A DNA stretch of 16,228 nucleotides from Anaerolineaceae bacterium UBA5211 (GTDB lineage: Bacteria; Chloroflexota; Anaerolineae; Anaerolineales; Anaerolineaceae), in the NCBI GenBank assembly GCA_002412595.1, contig DHVJ01000009.1, positions 43,097-59,324 on the forward strand. Reading direction: 5' to 3'. Within the stretch, counting starts at the first letter, position 1. Each line of letters begins with the position of its first letter. The notes under the pieces were generated by a model. The model had not been told where the DNA came from, searched no databases, and was given only the letters and a program-made list of their open reading frames with translations. Shown here piece after piece: positions 1 to 6,636 of the stretch. Both the position numbers and the translations under genes were made by a program.

Positions 1-905
1 GAGCGGTTCTGTTCGGTGAGCGCTTTGCGCAGACCGCTGTTAGCTGAAACACCTCCGGCTACAACTATGTGATGAGCACCAAATTGCTCGGCGGCCATGA
101 ATGTTTTTTCAACCAGCACGTCCACAACCGCTGCCTGGAAGCTGGCAGCCATGTCATTGACGGGCAAGTTTTTACCTTGTTCCTGCTGCGCACGCACTTC
201 CCTCAGGACGGCGGTTTTTAGCCCGCTGAAGGAAAAATTCCAGGTGCCTTCCAGCCGTGCCCGCGGAAAATTGAAGGCGGTCGGGTTGCCGTTCTCAGCC
301 GCTTTCTGAACCGAAGGGCCGCCGGGATAGGGTAACCCTAATAAGCGGGCGACTTTGTCAAAAGCCTCACCAGCTGCGTCGTCCAGGGTGCTGCCCAGAA
401 ATTCGTACGAAAGATGGTCTTTCATGAGCATCAGGTTGGAATGGCCGCCTGAAACAATCAAGGCGATCAGCGGGAATTCCGGCGGTTTTTGGGGCTTGTC
501 CTGGTCCACCTGTAACCAGGCGGAGTATAGATGACCTTCCAGATGATTGACACCGATCAGCGGCAGCCCGCTGCCGAGCGCCATAGCTTTGGCCATGTTC
601 ATACCGACCACCAGCGAACCGGCCAAACCGGGGCCGCGCGTCACCGCCAGGGCATCCAGTTCATCCAAACTCATATGGGCCTGGTTGAGCGCGCTTTCCA
701 CCACGGGGTAGATGGTCAGAATATGCTGGCGGGAAGCCATTTCTGGAAAGACACCGCCGAATTGCGTGTGCAGGTCTATCTGGGTGGCAACTACGTTGGA
801 CAGGATTTGCGTACCGTCCACCAGAATAGCAGCGGCGGTCTCGTCGCAGGAAGTTTCCACTGCTAGAATGCGAATGTTTTGGTTAGATGGTTTTTTCGGG
901 TTCAT
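1..905 (-). CDS. tsaD: TsaD, tRNA N6-threonylcarbamoyladenosine transferase subunit (partial, C-terminus off window)
   Basis: TsaD (formerly Gcp/YgjD) transfers the threonylcarbamoyl group from threonylcarbamoyl-AMP to A37 of ANN-decoding tRNAs. It works in the cytoplasm with TsaB and TsaE. I translated 301 residues from the ATG at 905 to the window edge; the family is usually about 335-360 residues, so only the end is missing. Visible signatures are the ASKHA phosphate-binding start LAVETSCDET (residues 14-23), PEMASRQH (54-61), TRGPGLAGSL (89-98), the metal-binding NHLEGH with H121 and H125, VSGGHS, LDDAAGEAFDK (174-184), FSFSGLKT and VAGGVSAN. The third metal ligand, an Asp near the C-terminus, is outside the window. 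The ATG lies one base after the stop of the M24 peptidase, and only a weak AAGAAG precedes it, so translation is probably coupled to that gene. Confidence 0.96.
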   Translation of the reverse strand, partial: MNPKKPSNQNIRILAVETSCDETAAAILVDGTQILSNVVATQIDLHTQFGGVFPEMASRQHILTIYPVVESALNQAHMSLDELDALAVTRGPGLAGSLVVGMNMAKAMALGSGLPLIGVNHLEGHLYSAWLQVDQDKPQKPPEFPLIALIVSGGHSNLMLMKDHLSYEFLGSTLDDAAGEAFDKVARLLGLPYPGGPSVQKAAENGNPTAFNFPRARLEGTWNFSFSGLKTAVLREVRAQQEQGKNLPVNDMAASFQAAVVDVLVEKTFMAAEQFGAHHIVVAGGVSANSGLRKALTEQNR

Positions 906-906
906 A

Positions 907-2148
907 TCACTTCTTAATTGGCAGGACCAGGTCGTACGGGTATTCTGCCATGATTTCAAATTTTCCTTGTGGATTTAAATATACCGTATCTTCAATACGG
1001 ACACCAACATTTTTAGAAGGGTAGTACAAGCCGGGTTCAATGCTGAAAACCGAACCGGGCGCCAGAATATCATCTTCCGATGCGGTTATACCGCTGAAAG
1101 GATTTTCGTGGATATCCAGACCCAAGCCATGACCGATGCTGTGGACATAGCCCTCGGATAACTGGTAACGATGCTGGATGGTATCGTGCCCCATTTCCTC
1201 AAATAGCTGGCAGGTCCTGGTCTGGTATTGTTTAAAAGGCGTCATCGGTTTAAGTTCATCCAGAATCTGATGGTGCACTTTCAGAACCTGGTCAAATAGC
1301 TGCTGCACCCCATCGGGGGCATAGCCCAGGCACCAGGTGCGCGTGAAGTCGTAAAAATATCCACCGCCTTTTTCGCGGGGAAAGATATCAAAAACGATGG
1401 GTAAGCCTAAGCGCAGGACGTCCTGTGGATTGCCGGTGGAGTGGGGTACTCCCGCGTCGCGTCCAAGGGAGAAGATGGTTTCCTCTGGATTGTCCGCGCC
1501 CAGTTCGGCCAGCCATAGGTTGATGCGCTGTTTGACCAAAGCAATGGTCAGAGGCTGCATATTTTTATCCATAAGAATTTCGTTCCTGACGGGACAGGAA
1601 GACAAGAATTCCGTTGTGCGGCCCACCACAGTGGTAGTCACCTTGCCCATGGCGCGGATATGATCGGCCTCTTCGGGTGTTTTGGTCATCCGCGCCAGGC
1701 GGATAGGGCTGTCCTGCATGAAACTGAATAATTCAATTTGGGGCATTAATTCCCGCACTTTGTTGAGCAAAGCCCAGGCTGTACCGAGATTTTCCCAACC
1801 GGATACAGCCACTCTGCCGTGTGTCAAACCAATATCGGTCAGTACATCACGCAGCCGCAGGGCCATAGCCTGCAGCAGGTCGTTGTCTGTTTGGTGCAGG
1901 TATGCGTTGAGCGGGTATTTTTCATCATAAGCATGGATCTCCAATCCAGAGCGCTGGGCTTCCTCGCGTTCCATATCGACAAAATGGAACGCCAGCGGTT
2001 CTTTACCGCGGATTTTGAATAAGTCCACCTGGTTGGCATGATGAATACCGGTGAAATAAACCATATCAGGATTGTTATACATGGCACCCATTGCCCATAG
2101 GGCATCCACGTTATTTTCTTGCATAAAGCGGTCAAGGTCTTTTTTCAT
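907..2148 (-). CDS. M24-family metallopeptidase (Xaa-Pro aminopeptidase-like)
   Basis: This is a 413-residue cytoplasmic dinuclear-metal peptidase of the pita-bread fold. It has an N-terminal creatinase-like domain (about residues 1-150) and a C-terminal M24 catalytic domain (about 160-413). All five expected metal ligands are visible: D254 (VFDIFP), D267 (YDFTRT), H340 (HSIGHGLG), E371 (SIEPGLYY) and E386 (GVRIEDT). H347 follows in DIHE and a conserved H236 sits in GVPHSTG. Family knowledge suggests removal of N-terminal residues ahead of proline (PepP/PepQ-like), but the exact substrate cannot be read from the sequence. The ATG directly abuts the selA TAG stop. A good Shine-Dalgarno (GAGAGGA) lies inside the last selA codons, five bases from the ATG. 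The gene is third in a selA-led operon and precedes tsaD by one base. No linked function with either neighbour is evident. Confidence 0.9.
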   Translation of the reverse strand: MKKDLDRFMQENNVDALWAMGAMYNNPDMVYFTGIHHANQVDLFKIRGKEPLAFHFVDMEREEAQRSGLEIHAYDEKYPLNAYLHQTDNDLLQAMALRLRDVLTDIGLTHGRVAVSGWENLGTAWALLNKVRELMPQIELFSFMQDSPIRLARMTKTPEEADHIRAMGKVTTTVVGRTTEFLSSCPVRNEILMDKNMQPLTIALVKQRINLWLAELGADNPEETIFSLGRDAGVPHSTGNPQDVLRLGLPIVFDIFPREKGGGYFYDFTRTWCLGYAPDGVQQLFDQVLKVHHQILDELKPMTPFKQYQTRTCQLFEEMGHDTIQHRYQLSEGYVHSIGHGLGLDIHENPFSGITASEDDILAPGSVFSIEPGLYYPSKNVGVRIEDTVYLNPQGKFEIMAEYPYDLVLPIKK

Positions 2149-3522
2149 CTATTTCCTCTCTCGTGAATCAGCAGATAATAATTCCTGCAGGCTTTGCAAG
2201 ACGATTTCATCCTGCGCAGGGATTATGGTGCGCGGGTCGAGCAGGACCTGTTCATTTTCAACGCGGGCAATGATGGGCTGGGGCAGTGTGCGCATCAGAC
2301 TAAGGAATTGATTAGCTTTCTTTACCGGCAACGCCAGCAGCCAGGTAGGCAGGCTTTCTTCAGGCAAGCTGCCGCCCCCGACCATGGACTTCCCCTCAAT
2401 GATTTCCCCGATACCTAGGCTTCCCAGCCAGGCTTCTGCACGCTGGCGAATAAATGCCTTGTCCATGGAAATCATCTGCCAGACCGGGATTTTTGCGGTA
2501 GCTTCTCCCTTTAAATAATGGTTTAAAGTAGTGGAGATGCCGGCCAGGCAGAGCTTATCGGCGCGCACAGCGCGCGCAAGGGGGTGGCGTTTGATTTTAT
2601 CCAACAGGTCTGCGCGGCCAAGGATGATACCTGCCTGCGGGCCGCCGAACAACTTATCGCCGGAGAAGCAAACCACATCTGTTCCGGCTGCCAAGGCTTC
2701 CTGTACAGTTGGTTCATGCTTGAGACCGAACACAGCGGTGTCCAACAACGCGCCGGAGCCCAGGTCATTTACCAGGGGCAGCCCAGCCGCGTGGGTCACA
2801 GCGGCAATTTGGCTTAACTCCGGTTCAGTAGTGAAACCGATGATCTTAAAGTTGGAATGGTGCGCGGTCAGCACCAGTGCAGCGGATTCTTCCTGCAAAG
2901 CACGTTCGTAATCGGATACATGCACACGATTGGTGGTACCGATGGCTGCTAATTTTGCGCCGGATTGACGCATGACATCCGGGACGCGAAAACCGCCGCC
3001 GATTTCTACCAACTGCGAATGGGCGATAATCACGCGTTTCCCGCGTGCCAAGGCACTCAACACCAGCATAACTGCAGCGGCGTTGTTATTGACTACCAAA
3101 GCGCTTTCAGCACCGGTCAGGCGCTGCAGCAATGCTTCGGCATGCAGCGACCGTTTGCCGCGCTTACCGGCTTCTAGATCGAATTCCAGGTTAGAGTATC
3201 CCACAGCAGCGGCTTGCATGGCCTGCAGCGTCTCCTGGCTAAGCGGTGCGCGGCCCAGGTTGGTGTGCAGAATGATGCCGGTGGCGTTGATAACTGGCTT
3301 CAATGAAGGCGCCAGCCATTGCTGAAGTCTCTGTTCAGTTTGGGATAGAATTTCTTCGGGTGGGGGCACAACCCGGCCGGATTGAACTTCGCTGCGCAGC
3401 GTGTTTAGCGTTTCGCGCAAGGCTTGCAGCAATAACTCATGGCCGAATTGGTCACTTAAGTTTTGGGCGGGTTTTGTGTTAAGCAGGCTGTCAACTGCCG
3501 GTATTTTTTGCAGCTCATTCAT
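2149..3522 (-). CDS. selA: L-seryl-tRNA(Sec) selenium transferase (selenocysteine synthase)
   Basis: SelA is a PLP enzyme that converts seryl-tRNA(Sec) plus selenophosphate into selenocysteinyl-tRNA(Sec), forming a homodecamer in the cytoplasm. From the ATG at 3522 it is 457 residues, close to the usual length of about 460. Signatures are the N-terminal tRNA-binding helical domain (IPAVDSLL near residue 10), INATGIILHTNLGRAPL (about 78-94), YSNLEFDLEAGKRGKR (109-124), the NNNAAA stretch (145-150), the VEIGGGFRVPDVM region, TAHHSNFKIIGFT, VNDLGSG, and the PLP lysine K290 in FSGDKLFGGPQAG. An in-frame extension upstream to 3594 exists, but the 3522 start gives the family N-terminus and has GGAAG five bases upstream. 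It overlaps the upstream membrane-protein gene by 8 bp (ATGAATGA). selB, selC and selD are not in this window, so selenoprotein synthesis must depend on genes elsewhere. Confidence 0.95.
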   Translation of the reverse strand: MNELQKIPAVDSLLNTKPAQNLSDQFGHELLLQALRETLNTLRSEVQSGRVVPPPEEILSQTEQRLQQWLAPSLKPVINATGIILHTNLGRAPLSQETLQAMQAAAVGYSNLEFDLEAGKRGKRSLHAEALLQRLTGAESALVVNNNAAAVMLVLSALARGKRVIIAHSQLVEIGGGFRVPDVMRQSGAKLAAIGTTNRVHVSDYERALQEESAALVLTAHHSNFKIIGFTTEPELSQIAAVTHAAGLPLVNDLGSGALLDTAVFGLKHEPTVQEALAAGTDVVCFSGDKLFGGPQAGIILGRADLLDKIKRHPLARAVRADKLCLAGISTTLNHYLKGEATAKIPVWQMISMDKAFIRQRAEAWLGSLGIGEIIEGKSMVGGGSLPEESLPTWLLALPVKKANQFLSLMRTLPQPIIARVENEQVLLDPRTIIPAQDEIVLQSLQELLSADSRERK

Positions 3523-3925
3523 CTTCCATGCTTTCAGGTTGGAAGGTCGCTTTTTCAGCCATGCGCAGGAAGAATTCCAGCAGAATAAAACCACCTGCCA
3601 GGATCAGGATCATCAAATTTGTGAGGATACGACCTAACTGCAGCCAGGTGACCAGATCGATGAAGATGCTGAAAAGAATGGCTTCACGCAGCAGCACACT
3701 GACAGGCACGAACTGTTTAGCGACGCGTCTTTGAACTACGTAGATGATTGGCAAGGCTAATCCCGCAGCACCCAGGGTCAGAAAAAAGAAAAACAACCAG
3801 CGCGGGCCCAAGGTGGGCTCAGAGAAAAAAATAATGGATACCAGCCCGATTGCTCCAGTTAAACCCAGGATCAGGCTGGTCAGGAAAATCTTTCCAAAGG
3901 CAGGTACAAATGAGCGATATTTCAT
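3515..3925 (-). CDS. Small polytopic membrane protein of unknown function, first gene of the selA operon
   Basis: I do not recognise this family. From the ATG at 3925 it is 136 residues with four likely transmembrane helices: about residues 12-33, 41-63, 80-98 and 101-121. A basic loop VQRRVAKQF lies between helices 2 and 3, and the C-terminal tail is short and acidic (ESMEDE). An in-frame TTG at 3946 would add seven residues, but that extension would translate across the predicted -10 box, so I prefer the ATG. There is no Shine-Dalgarno before it. The gene's TGA overlaps the selA ATG by 8 bp, so the two are probably translationally coupled. It could be a small helper or transport subunit, or merely the chance first gene of the operon; the sequence does not decide. 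Confidence 0.72.
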   Translation of the reverse strand: MKYRSFVPAFGKIFLTSLILGLTGAIGLVSIIFFSEPTLGPRWLFFFFLTLGAAGLALPIIYVVQRRVAKQFVPVSVLLREAILFSIFIDLVTWLQLGRILTNLMILILAGGFILLEFFLRMAEKATFQPESMEDE

Positions 3926-3934
3926 TTTGAAATG

Positions 3935-3963
3935 ATTATATCGCAAGCAGTCTCCGGGGTGAA
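3935..3963 (-). promoter_or_regulatory. Predicted sigma-70-type promoter for the selA operon
   Basis: On the minus strand a perfect TATAAT (3940-3935) lies 17 bases downstream of TTCACC (3963-3958), which matches TTGACA at four of six positions. Transcription would start near 3928, only about three bases before the ATG at 3925. The mRNA would then be leaderless or nearly so, which fits the absence of a Shine-Dalgarno there. Confidence 0.55.
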
Positions 3964-3986
3964 AAATGGTTTATACGAAAGCAGAT

Positions 3987-4017
3987 TTTATTGGGTTACA
4001 GCGGTAAGGGATATAAT
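3987..4017 (+). promoter_or_regulatory. Possible promoter for the MFS gene pair
   Basis: A TATAAT -10 hexamer lies at 4012-4017 on the plus strand, preceded by AT-rich sequence at 3987-3996. No -35 hexamer at ideal spacing is convincing: TTGGGT at 3991 is only 15 bases away and other matches are poor. Transcription starting near 4024 would give a leader of about 24 bases that includes the GGAG site. Together with the minus-strand promoter at 3935-3963, it makes this 122-bp intergenic region divergent. Confidence 0.4.
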
Positions 4018-4037
4018 AACAAGCCTGCTAAAAATCT

Positions 4038-4041
4038 GGAG
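4038..4041 (+). promoter_or_regulatory. Ribosome binding site fixing the start of the first MFS gene
   Basis: GGAG lies six bases before the ATG at 4048. It supports that start over an in-frame start at 3991, which would place the TATAAT box and this site inside the coding region. Confidence 0.6.
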
Positions 4042-4047
4042 TCAACC

Positions 4048-5295
4048 ATGTTAAAAAATCTCAAACAGCAATATGAATCCTTTCCAGTAACATTCCGCGT
4101 TCTGATCGCAGGAACTTTTATCGATCGGGTGGGCGGGGCGCTAATTTTCCCATTCCTGTCATTATATGTAGCACAGCGTTTCAACGTGGGCATGACCGAA
4201 GTGGGGCTGCTGTTTGGCATCTGGTCGGCGAGCAGTTTGGTGGGCAGCATGATCGGCGGTGCGTTAGCGGATAAGTTTGGCCGCAAAGTGATCATGATCT
4301 TTGGACTGATCTTTAGTGCCTGTTCAGCGCTGTTGATGGGTTTTGTCAACGATATCAGCACTTTTTATCTGGTGGCTGTTTTCGCGGGCGTCTTTTCAGA
4401 TATAGGCGGGCCGGCCCAACAGGCTATGGTGGCTGATTTGCTGGATGGCGAACAGCGCGCGGAGGGCTTTGGCCTGGTGCGCGTGGTGGGTAACCTGGCT
4501 ATGACCATCGGCCCGGCTATCGGCGGTCTGCTGGCGGGAATTTCCTATTTATTGCTATTCATCATTGACGCCTGTGCCAGCTTGATCACGGCTGTGATTG
4601 TATATAAGACGATCCCGGAAACCAAACCGGTGAAGACCGATGACCAACCATCTGAGAGTGTGGTGCAGACCCTCAAAGGATACGGAAAAGTGACCCAGGA
4701 TGGTAAGTTCATGGCTTTCATTGCAGCGACGGTCATCATGGTGTTGGTTTACACGCAGATGTACAGCACCCTGTCTGTATTTCTGAACCGTATGCACGGT
4801 GTCTCTGCCCAAGGATTCGGCTACTTAATGAGCATGAATGCGGCTATGGTCGTGATTATGCAGTTTTCGATTACCCGGCGCATCCGTAAATATCAACCGA
4901 TGTTGATGATGATGACGGCCAGCTTGCTGTACGGCATTGGTTTTTTCATGTTCGGATTTGTGGACCAGTATATCTTTTTCATGGCAGCCATGGCCATTAT
5001 CACCTTGGGAGAAATGATCCATATTCCGGTGGCCCAAGCGCTGGTAGCGAATTTTGCTCCCGAGGATATGCGCGGCCGCTATATGGCTACTTATGGGTTA
5101 GGGTGGGCCATCCCGAACAGTGTGGCAGCGCTGTTGGCAGGGCTGATTATGGATAATTATGATCCTAACCTGGTGTGGTACATTGCCGGCGTGCTTTCGC
5201 TGATTGCAGTGGCATCCTTCTGGATCCTGCACCTGCGAACACATGACCGTTTAGAATCAGCTCCTTTGAATGAGGCTGATATTACCCCTGAATAA
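4048..5295 (+). CDS. MFS transporter (drug/proton antiporter-like), first of a tandem pair
   Basis: This is a 415-residue inner-membrane major facilitator with about 12 predicted transmembrane helices. The loop 2-3 motif A is clear (GGALADKFGRK), preceded by FIDRVGGALIFPFLSLY in helix 1 and VGMTEVG. A helix-5 stretch rich in Gly and Pro (TIGPAIGGLLAG) resembles the antiporter motif C region. PETKP marks the end of the first six-helix half, and EDMRGRYMA is the motif-A-like loop of the second half. These features place it among multidrug or metabolite exporters of the DHA1 type, but the substrate is unknown. It aligns almost without gaps to the next gene, so the two are duplicates. The start at 4048 matches the paralogue's N-terminus (MLKNLKQQYESFP against MFSSLKKTYQEFP). 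Confidence 0.88.
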   Translation: MLKNLKQQYESFPVTFRVLIAGTFIDRVGGALIFPFLSLYVAQRFNVGMTEVGLLFGIWSASSLVGSMIGGALADKFGRKVIMIFGLIFSACSALLMGFVNDISTFYLVAVFAGVFSDIGGPAQQAMVADLLDGEQRAEGFGLVRVVGNLAMTIGPAIGGLLAGISYLLLFIIDACASLITAVIVYKTIPETKPVKTDDQPSESVVQTLKGYGKVTQDGKFMAFIAATVIMVLVYTQMYSTLSVFLNRMHGVSAQGFGYLMSMNAAMVVIMQFSITRRIRKYQPMLMMMTASLLYGIGFFMFGFVDQYIFFMAAMAIITLGEMIHIPVAQALVANFAPEDMRGRYMATYGLGWAIPNSVAALLAGLIMDNYDPNLVWYIAGVLSLIAVASFWILHLRTHDRLESAPLNEADITPE

Positions 5296-5305
5296 ATTTG
5301 CATCT

Positions 5306-6565
5306 ATGTTTTCATCATTGAAAAAGACCTACCAGGAATTTCCACCCAAATTTTGGGTGTTGATAGGCGTTTATTTTATTGACCGGGTGGGCGGATCCTT
5401 GATTTTCCCCTTCTTGTCGCTTTACATCACCGGAAAATTTGGTGTTGGTATGACGGAAGTGGGTGTAATGCTGGCCATTCATTCCGTTTCCGCTTTTATC
5501 GGCAATATGCTGGGTGGGGCGTTGACCGATCGATTTGGGCGTAAATCAATGCTGATCCTAGGATTGATCAGCAGCGCAAGTATTTCCCTGCTGATGGGTC
5601 TGGTACAGGATTGGAAAGTATTTTATCTGCTGGTATCTCTGACCGGATTTCTTTCTCATATTGGTGACCCAGCGGCATCTGCCATGATGGCGGATATCCT
5701 ACCTGCGGAAAAACGTACGGATGGTTACGGGATCTTGCGCGTAGCCGTGAACCTGGCAGTCACCATCGGACCGGCTATTGGCGGTCTTTTAGCCGGGGTC
5801 TCTTATCTGTTGCTGTTTGTGATGGATTGCGTGATCAGCTATATTGCTGCGTTCATTGTCTTCCTCTCTTTGCCAGAGACAAAACCGGAAGTTGCGGAAG
5901 GGGAAATTGAAGCCAGTACGCTGCAGGTGATTAAAGGATATGGCGTTGTTTTCAAGGACCGCTTGCTGCTGGTCATTATTACTTTAACCATGTTCACTGC
6001 AATTGTCTATTTGCAGATCAATTCTTCCTTATCGGTATATCTGCGAGACTTGCACGGTATCTCTCCTCAGCAATTTGGCTACATCTTAAGCCTGAACGCG
6101 ATTATGGTCGTGGTTATGCAATTCTCTATCACGAAGCAGGTTAAGAAATTCCAACCGTTATGGATGATGGCGCTGGGCAATGTCCTGTATGCCAGCGGAT
6201 TCGCCATGTATGGATTTGTGTCGGGTTATTCTTCATTCTTGTTGGCGATGGTCATTATCACGCTGGGTGAGATGGTCATCGCGCCGGTCATTCAAACAGT
6301 CATTGCCAATATTTCGCCGCAGGATATGCGCGGACGCTACATGGCAGCATTCCAGCTAGGGCGCAACGCGGCATCCGCAATTGGGCCTTTAATTGCAGGC
6401 GTTATTCTGGACAATTACGACCCGCGTTGGCTTTGGTATGGCGGCGGTATTATCTGCTGTTTGGTTGCTGTCGGATATCTCGGTTTATGGAAACGGGCAG
6501 GAGAGCAATTCAATAACGCTATTGCTGCTCGAGGGTCAATCAAAACCGAACGGGCTGCAGAGTAA
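5306..6565 (+). CDS. MFS transporter, second of a tandem pair
   Basis: This is a 419-residue polytopic membrane protein and a paralogue of the gene just upstream. Shared blocks include FIDRVGG, LIFPFLSLY, VGMTEVG, the motif A loop GGALTDRFGRK, TIGPAIGGLLAG, PETKP, ITLGEM, DMRGRYMA and DNYDP. The two differ most in the helix after DMRGRYMA (FQLGRNAASAIGP here, YGLGWAIPNSVAA there) and in the central loop, so substrate preference may have diverged. By alignment the start is the ATG at 5306, ten bases after the previous stop. An in-frame ATG at 5270 would overlap the upstream gene by 26 bp. Neither start has a recognisable Shine-Dalgarno, which suggests reinitiation after the first gene is translated. 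Substrate unknown. Confidence 0.87.
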   Translation: MFSSLKKTYQEFPPKFWVLIGVYFIDRVGGSLIFPFLSLYITGKFGVGMTEVGVMLAIHSVSAFIGNMLGGALTDRFGRKSMLILGLISSASISLLMGLVQDWKVFYLLVSLTGFLSHIGDPAASAMMADILPAEKRTDGYGILRVAVNLAVTIGPAIGGLLAGVSYLLLFVMDCVISYIAAFIVFLSLPETKPEVAEGEIEASTLQVIKGYGVVFKDRLLLVIITLTMFTAIVYLQINSSLSVYLRDLHGISPQQFGYILSLNAIMVVVMQFSITKQVKKFQPLWMMALGNVLYASGFAMYGFVSGYSSFLLAMVIITLGEMVIAPVIQTVIANISPQDMRGRYMAAFQLGRNAASAIGPLIAGVILDNYDPRWLWYGGGIICCLVAVGYLGLWKRAGEQFNNAIAARGSIKTERAAE

Positions 6566-6636
6566 TGGAAGAGCGTTCTAAATAGCTTATGGCATAATTA
6601 ATATTGAAGCGTTTTTAGAAAGGATCGAGATAAATC

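Noticed and set aside
3523..3594. Upstream in-frame extension of selA to 3594
   Set aside because: It would overlap the membrane-protein gene by 80 bp and give a non-family N-terminus. The ATG at 3522 has GGAAG upstream and the expected length.
3991..4047. Upstream in-frame start of the first MFS gene at 3991
   Set aside because: The extra residues do not match the paralogue's N-terminus and would be encoded by the promoter-like TATAAT and the GGAG site. The ATG at 4048 is better.
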